Shown: positions 1 to 8,140 of the stretch, in pieces
How the letters are laid out: every line of letters starts with the position of its first letter
How positions within the stretch are numbered: the stretch's first letter is position 1
Assembly (NCBI RefSeq): GCF_039536765.1
Contig: NZ_BAAAZF010000001.1
Span: 1,860,001 to 1,924,000 of the forward strand
DNA: 64,000 nt
Direction: 5' to 3'
From: Parerythrobacter jejuensis
GTDB lineage: Bacteria > Pseudomonadota > Alphaproteobacteria > Sphingomonadales > Sphingomonadaceae
Translations under genes and position numbers: made by a program
Notes under the pieces: generated by a model
What the model saw: the letters and a program-made list of their open reading frames with translations, nothing else
Databases searched by the model: none
What the model was told of the DNA's origin: nothing

Positions 1-4
1 AAAG

Positions 5-1147
5 GTGGCAAACTGGTTCCCGGACCGTGAATTTTTCATGCGGTCGCAGGGACAGGTCCGTTTCATCAAGGTCAGTTCGCGCATGCAGAAGATCGCCGCC
101 TCCGTGGTGGTGATCGCGCTGTTGGTTTGGGCCATCAGCATGGCCGTGATGTCGTGGACGCAATATCGCGCGCAGGCTGACCGACTTTCTTTGCTGGAAC
201 GAGAAGCGGAAGTGGCCACCGCGCAAGAACGGGTGAACGCCTATCGCGATGATCTCGGCTCGGTCACCGAAGACCTCCAGAAGCGCCAGGAATTCCTCGA
301 GGCGATGACAGCCGCCCTGCCGGAAGACATCAAGGCTGAAGACAGCAGCACCGCTGGCACAGTTACCGATAGTTCGTCCGAAGCCGCAGAAACCGTTTCC
401 AAGGTTAGCTCTTCCATCCCAGAAGCCGCCGAACTTGCCCGGATCGAAGCTCGCCAGCTGGCTTTTGTCGAAAAGCTGACTCGTTTCGCAGACCGCCGTG
501 CAGCCCGCGCTGAACGCGCCATCCGTCAATTGGGCCTCAACCCGACAGCCATGCTCAAGGGCGCTGACCGGGAGGCCATGGGTGGCCCGTTGGAGATACT
601 TGCGACCGGCGCTAACGGCTCTATCGACCCGCGCTTTGAACGGCTTGGCCTGAGCCTGGCCCGCATGGCGGCGCTTGAACGTGGCCTCGACGCCATCCCG
701 CAGATCACCCCGACCAACCTCAACGTCACCAAGGTATCCTCCGGCTTCGGCTATCGCCGGGATCCCTTCACTGGTGGTGGTGCAATGCATTCAGGCCTGG
801 ACTTCAAGGGTCCGCGCGGCGCGCCGATCTATGCCGCGGCGAAAGGCGTGGTCAGCTATGCCGGCTGGAAATCCGGTTATGGCAAAACCATCGAGATCAC
901 CCACGGCAACGGCATGATGACACGCTACGCCCACATGTCGCGCTACTCAGCCACCGCCGGCCAGGTGGTTGATGCGGGTGACCCCATCGGCGCCATCGGC
1001 AGTACGGGCCGATCCACCGGGCCACACTTGCACTTCGAAGTGCGTATCAATGAACGCGCGGTCAATCCGCGCCCCTTCCTGGAGGCAGCCCCCAATGTTC
1101 TCAAAGAAGCCCGCAGAACCGGCAATGGGGACAATACCCGTGGCTAA
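5..1147 (+). CDS. M23 family metallopeptidase (membrane-anchored murein endopeptidase)
   Basis: Probable zinc-dependent peptidoglycan endopeptidase of the LytM/M23 family acting in the periplasm. A single N-terminal membrane segment (about residues 30-50) is followed by a coiled-coil-like charged stretch (about 55-100 and 150-175). The C-terminal M23 domain carries HSGLD near residue 260 and GPHLHFEV near 340, so the metal ligands are intact. The frame opens with GTG at base 5 and stays open to the window edge, so the true start may lie upstream; ATG at base 38 is a shorter option. The bactofilin gene starts inside its 3' end, and M23/bactofilin pairing is common in proteobacteria, suggesting local cell-wall remodelling guided by the bactofilin. 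The family call is firm; the substrate bond is inferred. Confidence 0.9.
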   Translation: MANWFPDREFFMRSQGQVRFIKVSSRMQKIAASVVVIALLVWAISMAVMSWTQYRAQADRLSLLEREAEVATAQERVNAYRDDLGSVTEDLQKRQEFLEAMTAALPEDIKAEDSSTAGTVTDSSSEAAETVSKVSSSIPEAAELARIEARQLAFVEKLTRFADRRAARAERAIRQLGLNPTAMLKGADREAMGGPLEILATGANGSIDPRFERLGLSLARMAALERGLDAIPQITPTNLNVTKVSSGFGYRRDPFTGGGAMHSGLDFKGPRGAPIYAAAKGVVSYAGWKSGYGKTIEITHGNGMMTRYAHMSRYSATAGQVVDAGDPIGAIGSTGRSTGPHLHFEVRINERAVNPRPFLEAAPNVLKEARRTGNGDNTRG

Positions 1148-1556
1148 AGCATCCAGCTCCTCCGGCAGCTTTTCCGTGATTGGTGGCGATGTCACCATCA
1201 CCGGCAACATCGCCGCATCGACCGAATTGCACGTTGATGGCACCATCGATGGCGACATTGCCTGTTCTTCGCTTGTCCAGGGCGAGACATCGAAAGTGAA
1301 CGGGGCGATCAAGGCGGAAAGCGCCCGGCTTGCCGGTACGGTCGAGGGATCGATTGACGCCCGCGAGCTGGTCATCCTGCGGACCGCAACGATCAAGGGC
1401 GATGTCCATTATGATGCGCTCACCATCGAACAGGGCGCGGCTGTCGACGGACGCTTTGCCCCGCGTGGGCATGGCAAATCCGCTGTCGCACCGCCGGTGG
1501 CGGCCTCGGGAGATACGGGCGGTGATGACGAGCCCAAGCTCAGCATCGCGACGTAA
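1095..1556 (+). CDS. Bactofilin family polymer-forming protein
   Basis: A 153-residue bactofilin, a cytoskeletal protein that self-assembles without nucleotide into filaments and recruits cell-wall enzymes. The central right-handed beta-helix begins at about residue 24 (SFSVIGGDVTITGN) and shows the periodic G-D/E-I/V pattern (DGTIDGDI, VEGSIDARE, IKGDVHYD). The ends are short and disordered. I chose the ATG at 1095 because GGAGG lies about nine bases upstream and MFSKKP resembles usual bactofilin N-termini; ATG at 1125 is the alternative. The start lies 53 bp inside the M23 gene in another frame, so the two are very probably translationally coupled. A strong hairpin follows the stop. Confidence 0.9.
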   Translation: MFSKKPAEPAMGTIPVAKASSSSGSFSVIGGDVTITGNIAASTELHVDGTIDGDIACSSLVQGETSKVNGAIKAESARLAGTVEGSIDARELVILRTATIKGDVHYDALTIEQGAAVDGRFAPRGHGKSAVAPPVAASGDTGGDDEPKLSIAT

Positions 1557-1581
1557 ACCCGCGATATTCTAGAATAGCAAG

Positions 1582-1610
1582 AAAGGGCGCGGCTTCGGCA
1601 CGCGCCCTTT
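1582..1610. terminator. Bidirectional Rho-independent terminator
   Basis: A perfect 10-bp inverted repeat (AAAGGGCGCG / CGCGCCCTTT) surrounds a 9-base loop between the convergent bactofilin and acyl-CoA synthetase genes. The A- and T-rich ends allow it to work on both strands. Confidence 0.85.
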
Positions 1611-1615
1611 TCGTA

Positions 1616-3283
1616 TCAGCCGAGCACTTCGGCTCTCAATGCCTTGCGATCAAGCTTGCCGATAATCGTCTTGGGCAGCTCGTCACGGATCACAACCTTG
1701 TCGACCCGCTCATGCTTGCCGACCCGGTCGTTGAGCCATGATTTGAGCGAGTCGCCACCGATATCGACATCGCCCGCCAGCGTGATGAACACCCGGGGCA
1801 CTTCACCCAGATAATCGTCGGGCACCCCGATCACGAGCGCTTCTTTCACGGCCTCGTGCTCCAGGATCACATCTTCGACCTGGCTCGGGAAGACTTTGAA
1901 CCCGCCCACGGCGATCATATCCTTGATCCGGTCCACAATCTGCAGGAAGCCGTCACCGTCAACCACCGCAACATCGCCCGTGCGCAACCATGATTTGCCC
2001 TGATGGATGATGAAGGCATCGGCGGCCGCCTCGGGCCGGTTCCAGTAACCACGCATTATCTGCGGGCCGTGAATGGCCAATTCCCCGGGCTCGCCTTCGG
2101 GGGCCAGCTTGGTCGGATCTTCCTTGTCGAGGAACAGGAATTCCGTCCTGGCAACCACCTGCCCGATCGTGCCGCGCTTGCGCGTGCCGGCATAGGGATT
2201 GACCGAAACCACGCCGGAACTTTCGGTCAGGCCATAGCCCTCAACCAGCCGGACCCCGGTCACCTCTTCGAAGCGCGCATGGACCGGGGCAGGCATTGGC
2301 GCACCACCGGAAATGCAGACCTTGAGCGACGAAAGATCGGTTTTGGCCAGATCGGGATGGTCGAGCAGCGCCTGGAACATGGTCGGCACCCCGGGGAAGC
2401 CGGTCGCCTGGTATTTCTGGATCGTCTGCAACACCTGCTTCGCATCGAAGCGCGGCACCATCGCGATCGACCCGCCACTGGCCACGGCATGATTGAGCAG
2501 CGCGGTATTGGCGAACACGTGGAAGAAAGGCAGCGCGCCCATGAACACTTCCTTGTCCGCCTCCCCAAACGGATTGATGGCAGCGACCTGTTGGGCATTC
2601 ATCACCAGCTGCGAATGGCCCAGCATAGCGCCTTTGGGGCGGCCGGTTGTGCCACCAGTATATTGCAGCAGGGCGAGGTCATTTTCCGCATCGAGCGCGA
2701 CTGGCTCCGGCGCGCTGTCAGGCGTGCAGTCACGCCATTTCAGAGTTGCCTGCGACCAGCCGACCTTAGCGATCTTGCTGCGACCGAGTGTCTTGAGCAG
2801 CAACCCTTTGCCAAACGGAAGCATATCGGCAAGCGCGCCGACCACCAGGGTTTCCAGGTCCGATCCCTCCAGCACTTTGGCGGCCGTATCAAACAGTTCC
2901 AGCACATCGACCGTGACAAGCAAGCGGGTTCCCGAATCGCCGACCTGCCAGGCCAGTTCCTCGACCGAATAGAGCGGCGAAAAATTGACCACGACGGCCC
3001 CTGCCATCATCGCCCCGTAATAGGCCGATACATAAATTGGTACATTGGGGAGAAACAAGCCGACCCGGTCGCCCTTGGCGATACCGCGCGCTTGCAAGCC
3101 TGCAGCAAACCGCCGCGCTTCGCGATAGATTTCGCCGTAGCTGTAAGTACGGCCCATAAAATGGAGGAAGGGCGCTGCGGGAGCGCGGTCCGCCGTACGC
3201 TGGAACAGATCCGGCAAGGTCAGCAGGTCAAATTGCGCATCCCACGGTGTGGGATGATGATAGGCGAACTTACTTACATCCAT
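1616..3283 (-). CDS. Long-chain fatty acid--CoA ligase (AMP-binding, FadD-like)
   Basis: A 555-residue member of the ANL adenylating superfamily that activates a carboxylate, probably a medium- or long-chain fatty acid, to its acyl-CoA for beta-oxidation or lipid synthesis. The phosphate-binding motif YTGGTTGRPKGAM lies near residue 210, the adenylate-binding motif GYGLTESSG near 350, and the C-terminal hinge and catalytic lysine region (LPKTIIGKLDRKALR) is complete. The length is normal for FadD-type ligases. It is a single-gene unit between a bidirectional terminator and the trcR terminator. Chain-length preference cannot be read from sequence. Confidence 0.88.
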   Translation of the reverse strand: MDVSKFAYHHPTPWDAQFDLLTLPDLFQRTADRAPAAPFLHFMGRTYSYGEIYREARRFAAGLQARGIAKGDRVGLFLPNVPIYVSAYYGAMMAGAVVVNFSPLYSVEELAWQVGDSGTRLLVTVDVLELFDTAAKVLEGSDLETLVVGALADMLPFGKGLLLKTLGRSKIAKVGWSQATLKWRDCTPDSAPEPVALDAENDLALLQYTGGTTGRPKGAMLGHSQLVMNAQQVAAINPFGEADKEVFMGALPFFHVFANTALLNHAVASGGSIAMVPRFDAKQVLQTIQKYQATGFPGVPTMFQALLDHPDLAKTDLSSLKVCISGGAPMPAPVHARFEEVTGVRLVEGYGLTESSGVVSVNPYAGTRKRGTIGQVVARTEFLFLDKEDPTKLAPEGEPGELAIHGPQIMRGYWNRPEAAADAFIIHQGKSWLRTGDVAVVDGDGFLQIVDRIKDMIAVGGFKVFPSQVEDVILEHEAVKEALVIGVPDDYLGEVPRVFITLAGDVDIGGDSLKSWLNDRVGKHERVDKVVIRDELPKTIIGKLDRKALRAEVLG

Positions 3284-3303
3284 GTCAGTGGCATGAATGC
3301 AAA

Positions 3304-3332
3304 GCCCGCCTCTCGCAAGGCGAAAGACGGGC
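3304..3332 (-). terminator. Rho-independent terminator after trcR
   Basis: On the minus strand a 13-bp stem (GCCCGUCUUUCGC / GCGAGAGGCGGGC, with two G-U pairs) closes a 3-base loop and is followed by TTT. It lies about 40 bp after the DUF1013 gene. Confidence 0.75.
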
Positions 3333-3373
3333 TCAGCGTAAAGTTTTGATGGTCCGACGCTTGCGCCGCGTTG

Positions 3374-4108
3374 TTACGCGGGCGGATCGCCGCCTTCTTC
3401 ACCATTGGCCTCATCCGCGCGCTTGGCTTCGAGCCATGCCGCAGCTTCTGCTTCCTGGGCTGCTTCGGAGGCAGCTTTTTCGTTGGCTGCACGCTCTGCC
3501 CGCAGCTCTTCGATCAGCTTTTCCTTGTCGCTGATCTTGCCGCCAGCCGCTTCTGCTTCGGTATCGGTTTCTTCGGTCAGGCCCGCCTTCTTCGCTGCTT
3601 TGGCCACAACCGCATCAAGCTCGCGCTGAGAACACAGGCCCAGGGTCACCGGATCCTTCGGCTGGATGTTCTGAATGTTCCAGTGGCTGCGTTCGCGGAT
3701 AGCGCCGATCGTGTTGCGGGTCGTCCCGATCAGTTTGGAGATCTGGGCATCGGATACTTCGGGATGGCTGCGCAGGATCCAAGCGATGCCGTCGGGCTTG
3801 TCCTGACGCTTCGATACAGGCGTGTAGCGTGGGCCCTTGGTGCGGGTGACTTCGACGGGCGCCTTCTGCATTTTGAGCGAATAGGTCGCCTCGGCTTCGC
3901 CGCGGGCGATTTCGTCCTGCGTCAGCTCGCCCGAATGGAGCGGATCGCGGCCGGTGTATTTGCTGCCCGCCAGATCATCCGCCATCGCCTGCACTTCGAG
4001 GATGTGCAGGCCGCAAAATTCGGCAATCTGTTCGAACGACAGCCCGGTATTGTCGATCAGCCAGGTGGCTGTCGCATGCGGCATCAGTGGTTTGGGTTGG
4101 TCGGCCAT
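3374..4108 (-). CDS. trcR: Cell cycle transcriptional regulator TrcR (DUF1013)
   Basis: A 244-residue protein matching the DUF1013/TrcR family, which is nearly restricted to Alphaproteobacteria. The N-terminal half has a helix-turn-helix-like segment (WLIDNTGLSFEQIAEFCGLH), a central segment that begins RSHPEVSDAQISKLIGTTRN and looks like a second DNA- or RNAP-binding helical motif, then the conserved HWNIQNIQPKDPV. The C-terminus (about 170 to the end) is an acidic, Ala/Glu-rich coiled coil. I start at the ATG at 4108, preceded by AGGGAC, rather than the longer frame at 4123. It stands alone between two hairpins. The family call is good; its regulon is unknown from this sequence. Confidence 0.85.
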   Translation of the reverse strand: MADQPKPLMPHATATWLIDNTGLSFEQIAEFCGLHILEVQAMADDLAGSKYTGRDPLHSGELTQDEIARGEAEATYSLKMQKAPVEVTRTKGPRYTPVSKRQDKPDGIAWILRSHPEVSDAQISKLIGTTRNTIGAIRERSHWNIQNIQPKDPVTLGLCSQRELDAVVAKAAKKAGLTEETDTEAEAAGGKISDKEKLIEELRAERAANEKAASEAAQEAEAAAWLEAKRADEANGEEGGDPPA

Positions 4109-4144
4109 GAAAGTCCCTGTCAAAAGCTAGGGTGAAAATAGAAG

Positions 4145-4166
4145 GGCCGCCCCTTTCGGAGCGGCC
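4145..4166 (-). terminator. GAAA-loop terminator after the quinone reductase gene
   Basis: On the minus strand a 9-bp stem (GGCCGCTCC / GGGGCGGCC) is closed by a GAAA tetraloop and followed by a pyrimidine-rich tract (CTTCTATTTTC). Near-identical hairpins occur at 20103-20128 and 31937-31962. Confidence 0.8.
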
Positions 4167-4247
4167 GCTTGGGGGATGATCTAGGCGCTCGGAGCGATTC
4201 CGGCAAGAGAAAGCCTGCATTGCCGGTTGCCCGCACCCAATGCGAAG

Positions 4248-5258
4248 TCAACCGCCCGCCACCTCCAGCACGATCTTGCCGATATGATCGCCCGCCTCCA
4301 TCCGCGCATGAGCTGCCGCTGCTTCTGCCAGCGGAAAGCTCTTGTCCATGACCGGGCGGATCGTCTTGTCCTCGATCAGCGGCCACCCGACTTGCGCAAT
4401 CTCGTTACAAAGCGCCGATTTGAAGGCATTGCTGCGTGGGCGCAGGGTAGAACCGGTCAGGGTCAGGCGACGGCTCATGATGAAAGCCATATTGAGCTCC
4501 GCCTTCGGGCCGCCCAGGATCGCGATGGTCACATGACGGCCATCTTCGGCAAGGCATTTGAGATTGCGCGGCACATAGTCCCCCGAGACCATGTCGAGGA
4601 CGAGCTGGACCCCCTCGCCATCGGTGATGGATTTCACTTCGTCGACAAAGTCCGCAGTCTTGTAGTTGATCGCATGGTCTGCGCCGACGCCGCGCGCAGC
4701 GTCACATTTCGTGTCGTCGCCACAGGTCACGATGATCTGCATGTCGAATGCCTTGGCCAGCATGATCGCCATTGTGCCAATGCCACTGGTGCCGCCGTGA
4801 ACCAGCAATGTCTCTCCGTCGCGCGCGCAGCCACGCTGGAAGACATTGTGCCACACCGTAAACAGCGTTTCCGGCAAGGCGGCCGCCTGGTCGAGCGGCA
4901 GGTCCTTCGGTACCGGCAGGCAGTGTCCCGCCGGGACGCAGCAATATTCAGCATAACCTCCACCGGGCGTCAGCGCGCAAACAGTGCGGCCGCGATGTGC
5001 CGCATCGACACCCTCGCCCACGGCAACAATCTGGCCGGATACCTCCAGCCCGAGGATCGGCGATGCTCCGGGCGGAGCCGGATAATGGCCCGCGCGCTGA
5101 ATACAATCGGGCCGGTTGACGCCGGCCCACGCGACGCGGATCAGGACTTCCCCCACGCCTGGTTCAGGCACGGAGACAGTCTCCGTCCGCAGCACATCAG
5201 CTGCGCCTGGCCCGTCCATGCCAATCGCCGTCATCACGTCTGGAAGAGTGTTCGCCAT
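4248..5258 (-). CDS. NAD(P)H-quinone oxidoreductase, zinc-independent MDR family (QOR/PIG3-like)
   Basis: A 336-residue medium-chain dehydrogenase/reductase, predicted to reduce quinones with NAD(P)H. The N-terminal GroES-like domain contains GVNRPDCIQRAGHYP. The Rossmann domain contains the dinucleotide loop VHGGTSGIGTMAIMLAK near residue 150. The cysteine pattern of zinc alcohol dehydrogenases is absent, which fits the quinone-reductase branch. ATG at 5258 is preceded by AGGGGCAG. It is monocistronic, ending at a strong GAAA-loop terminator. The physiological electron acceptor is unknown. Confidence 0.87.
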   Translation of the reverse strand: MANTLPDVMTAIGMDGPGAADVLRTETVSVPEPGVGEVLIRVAWAGVNRPDCIQRAGHYPAPPGASPILGLEVSGQIVAVGEGVDAAHRGRTVCALTPGGGYAEYCCVPAGHCLPVPKDLPLDQAAALPETLFTVWHNVFQRGCARDGETLLVHGGTSGIGTMAIMLAKAFDMQIIVTCGDDTKCDAARGVGADHAINYKTADFVDEVKSITDGEGVQLVLDMVSGDYVPRNLKCLAEDGRHVTIAILGGPKAELNMAFIMSRRLTLTGSTLRPRSNAFKSALCNEIAQVGWPLIEDKTIRPVMDKSFPLAEAAAAHARMEAGDHIGKIVLEVAGG

Positions 5259-5352
5259 CTGCCCCTGCCTGTTGCGGTGAAAGAACGCGCCCTGTTTTTT
5301 GCGTGCACCTAGCCCTAGGACTTATTGACAGCAAGCGCTCTGGGGGGTGAGT

Positions 5353-5571
5353 ATGGCCATTGTCATGGAAGACGATGACCTTCCACGCCCGCGCGGCGAC
5401 GCAGCCAGCAAGCTGGCAGCAGAGGATCTTGGCCCCTATTCACAAGATGAACTGGCCGAGCGTATTCGCCTGTTGCAACTGGAAATTGCCCGCGTCGAAC
5501 AACACCGGACTGCCGCCGCAAGCCACCGCGCGGCGGCCGACGCCCTGTTCAGCAGCAAGGGCAGGGGATGA
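5353..5571 (+). CDS. DUF1192 domain-containing small protein
   Basis: A 72-residue protein typical of DUF1192, a short alphaproteobacterial family of unknown function. After a negatively charged head (MEDDDLPRPRG) comes the conserved core LGPYSQDELAERIRLLQLEI, predicted as one amphipathic helix. The ATG at 5353 follows GGGGGGTG directly; GTG at 5347 is possible but overlaps that ribosome-binding site. It lies upstream of clpA with a gap of about 137 bp in which I see no gene. No function is claimed. Confidence 0.8.
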   Translation: MAIVMEDDDLPRPRGDAASKLAAEDLGPYSQDELAERIRLLQLEIARVEQHRTAAASHRAAADALFSSKGRG

Positions 5572-5708
5572 TTTCCCGCGACCCTTCACAGCGCGCCCTT
5601 CGCTTACCATATGCTGGATATCCCGCACGGCACCTTTCAGCATCCATCAACCGTGCCGTTACACAAACCCATCCACCGGAAGCTTTTTCCAGAATCGGAT
5701 AGTCGCGC

Positions 5709-8072
5709 ATGCCCAGTTTCGCCCAGAACCTCGAAAAGACGCTCCACACCGCGATCGATTCCGCGCGCGACCGGCGTCATGAATATGCGACCCTGGAGCA
5801 TTTGCTCCTCGCGCTGATCGCGGACGAGGACGCAGCCGAAGTGATGACGTCATGCGGCGTCGACCTGCATGAACTGGGTGAGGTCGTGAAGGCCTATCTC
5901 GACCAGGAGTACCAGTCGCTGAAAACGGAAGAAGGCAGCGAACCGCAGCCGACAGCCGGATTCCAGCGGGTCATCCAGCGCGCGATCCTGCATGTGCAAT
6001 CGAGCGGCAAGGATATGGTCACCGGGGCCAATGTACTGGTCGCGCTATTTTCCGAACGCGACAGCTATGCCGTCTACTTCCTGCAACAGCAGGATATGAG
6101 CAGGCTCGATGCGGTCAGCTTCATCAGCCATGGCATTGGCAAGGGCGGCAAGCAGCTGGAAAACAAGACTCCGCAAGGGGCAGATGACGCACAGGGTGAC
6201 GAGAAGGCCGAGGGCGGAAAAGCCAAGGAAACTGCGCTCGACCAATTCACCGTCAATCTCAACAAGAAGGCGGAAGATGGCAAAGTCGATCCGCTGATCG
6301 GCCGCGGGCCAGAAGTGGATCGCACGGTCCAGATCCTGTGTCGCCGCAGCAAGAACAACCCGCTTTATGTCGGTGACCCTGGCGTTGGCAAAACCGCCAT
6401 CGCCGAAGGTCTTGCGCGCAAGATCGTCGAAGGCGATGTGCCCGAGGTACTCGAAGGCGCGGTGATCTACTCGCTCGACATGGGTGCGCTGCTGGCGGGC
6501 ACACGCTATCGCGGCGATTTCGAGGAACGGCTAAAGCAAGTCGTCTCCGAGCTTGAGAAGATGCCCGAGGCGATTCTCTTCATCGACGAAATCCACACAG
6601 TGATCGGGGCAGGCGCGACCAGTGGCGGAGCGATGGACGCATCCAACCTGCTAAAGCCAGCGCTTAGCGGCGGCACCATCCGCTGCGTCGGCTCGACCAC
6701 GTACAAAGAATTCCGCAACCACTTCGAGAAGGATCGCGCGCTGCTACGCCGGTTCCAGAAGATCGATGTGAACGAGCCGACGATCGAAGATACGATCAAG
6801 ATACTCAAAGGGCTGAAAAGCGCCTTCGAAGATCATCACAAGGTGAAGTACACGCCCGACGCACTGAAAACCGCCGTCGAGCTGTCGGCGCGCTATATCA
6901 ATGACCGCAAGCTGCCTGACAAAGCGATCGATGTGGTCGATGAGGTGGGTGCGATGCAAATGCTGGTCCCGCCCAGCCGCCGCAAGAAGAAGATTACCGC
7001 GCGCGAGATCGAGCAGGTCATCGCAACCATGGCCCGCATCCCGCCAAAATCGGTCAGCAAGGACGACAAGAAGGCGCTCGAGAATCTCGAACGCGATCTG
7101 AAGCATGTCGTGTTCGGGCAGGACCCGGCGGTGAAGAAGCTCTCGACCGCAATGAAGCTGTCACGGGCTGGCCTACGCGATCCGGACAAGCCGATTGGCA
7201 GTTTTCTGTTCAGCGGCCCGACCGGCGTCGGCAAGACCGAAGTCGCGCGCCAGCTTGCCTCGATCATGGGGATCGAGCTCAAGCGCTTTGATATGTCCGA
7301 ATATATGGAGCGCCATAGCGTTTCACGCCTGATCGGCGCGCCTCCGGGCTATGTCGGGTATGATCAGGGCGGCCTGCTGACCGATGCGGTCGACCAGAAC
7401 CCGCATTGCGTGTTGCTGCTCGACGAAATCGAGAAAGCGCATCCGGATTTGTTCAACATCCTGTTGCAGGTGATGGATAATGGCCGCCTGACCGACCATC
7501 ACGGCAAGACGGTCGATTTCCGCAATGTTGTGCTGGTAATGACGACCAATGCCGGGGCCGCCGATATGGCGAGCCAGGGCATCGGGTTCGGCGATGTCAG
7601 CAAGGAAGATGCCAGCGAAGAGGCCGTGAAGCGGGTGTTCACGCCGGAATTTCGCAACCGCCTCGATGCCATCGTGCCGTTCGGCTATCTCGGCAAGGAC
7701 ACCATCGCCCGCGTCGTCGACAAATTCATCCTCCAGCTCGAATTGCAACTGGCCGAGCAGAATGTCGACATCCAGTTCGATGCCGCAGCGCGCGAATGGT
7801 TGGGTGAAAAAGGCTATGACCGCCTGTTTGGGGCGCGCCCGATGGGCCGTCTGCTGCAGGAACGGATCAAGCAGCCACTGGCCGAAGAGCTGCTGTTCGG
7901 CAAACTCGCGGATGGCGGCGAGGTGCAGGTCAGCATCAAGGACGGCAAGCCCAATTTCGAGCTCACGCCTGCGCCGCCCAAGGCCAAGCCTAAGCGCAAG
8001 CCGCCCGCGAAAAAGAAGCCGGCAGCCAAGAAGCCCGAGGCAGACGCCGAAGATAGCGGCGACAAGGGCTGA
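5709..8072 (+). CDS. clpA: ATP-dependent Clp protease ATP-binding subunit ClpA
   Basis: The AAA+ unfoldase that feeds substrates to the ClpP peptidase. The order is classical: Clp N-domain (about 1-145, starting MPSFAQNLEKTLHTAID), first AAA+ module with Walker A GDPGVGKTAIAEG near 222 and Walker B ILFIDEIHT, no long middle domain (so ClpA rather than ClpB), second AAA+ module with GPTGVGKTEVARQ near 503 and LLLDEIEKAHPD, then the C-terminal domain with GARPMGRLLQERIKQPLAEE. At 787 residues it is longer than usual because of a Lys/Pro/Ala-rich tail from about residue 753. No clpS lies immediately upstream, although clpS-clpA is a frequent arrangement. A strong terminator follows. Confidence 0.95.
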   Translation: MPSFAQNLEKTLHTAIDSARDRRHEYATLEHLLLALIADEDAAEVMTSCGVDLHELGEVVKAYLDQEYQSLKTEEGSEPQPTAGFQRVIQRAILHVQSSGKDMVTGANVLVALFSERDSYAVYFLQQQDMSRLDAVSFISHGIGKGGKQLENKTPQGADDAQGDEKAEGGKAKETALDQFTVNLNKKAEDGKVDPLIGRGPEVDRTVQILCRRSKNNPLYVGDPGVGKTAIAEGLARKIVEGDVPEVLEGAVIYSLDMGALLAGTRYRGDFEERLKQVVSELEKMPEAILFIDEIHTVIGAGATSGGAMDASNLLKPALSGGTIRCVGSTTYKEFRNHFEKDRALLRRFQKIDVNEPTIEDTIKILKGLKSAFEDHHKVKYTPDALKTAVELSARYINDRKLPDKAIDVVDEVGAMQMLVPPSRRKKKITAREIEQVIATMARIPPKSVSKDDKKALENLERDLKHVVFGQDPAVKKLSTAMKLSRAGLRDPDKPIGSFLFSGPTGVGKTEVARQLASIMGIELKRFDMSEYMERHSVSRLIGAPPGYVGYDQGGLLTDAVDQNPHCVLLLDEIEKAHPDLFNILLQVMDNGRLTDHHGKTVDFRNVVLVMTTNAGAADMASQGIGFGDVSKEDASEEAVKRVFTPEFRNRLDAIVPFGYLGKDTIARVVDKFILQLELQLAEQNVDIQFDAAAREWLGEKGYDRLFGARPMGRLLQERIKQPLAEELLFGKLADGGEVQVSIKDGKPNFELTPAPPKAKPKRKPPAKKKPAAKKPEADAEDSGDKG

Positions 8073-8093
8073 CACAGGACTTCAACGACATTT

Positions 8094-8125
8094 GGGGGCG
8101 CGGATCGGGAACGGTTCGCGCCCCC
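8094..8125 (+). terminator. Rho-independent terminator after clpA
   Basis: A 9-bp GC stem (GGGGGCGCG / CGCGCCCCC) with a 14-base loop is followed by TTTCTTT. It separates clpA from the exonuclease/ligase pair. Confidence 0.8.
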
Positions 8126-8140
8126 TTTCTTTGAATAACC

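Noticed and set aside
2003-3349. Long open frame antisense to the acyl-CoA ligase gene
   Set aside because: It is the mirror of a high-GC coding region and its translation has no recognisable domain or ribosome-binding site.
4227-5312. Long open frame antisense to the quinone reductase gene
   Set aside because: The opposite strand encodes a complete MDR enzyme with a good ribosome-binding site; this frame has no family features.
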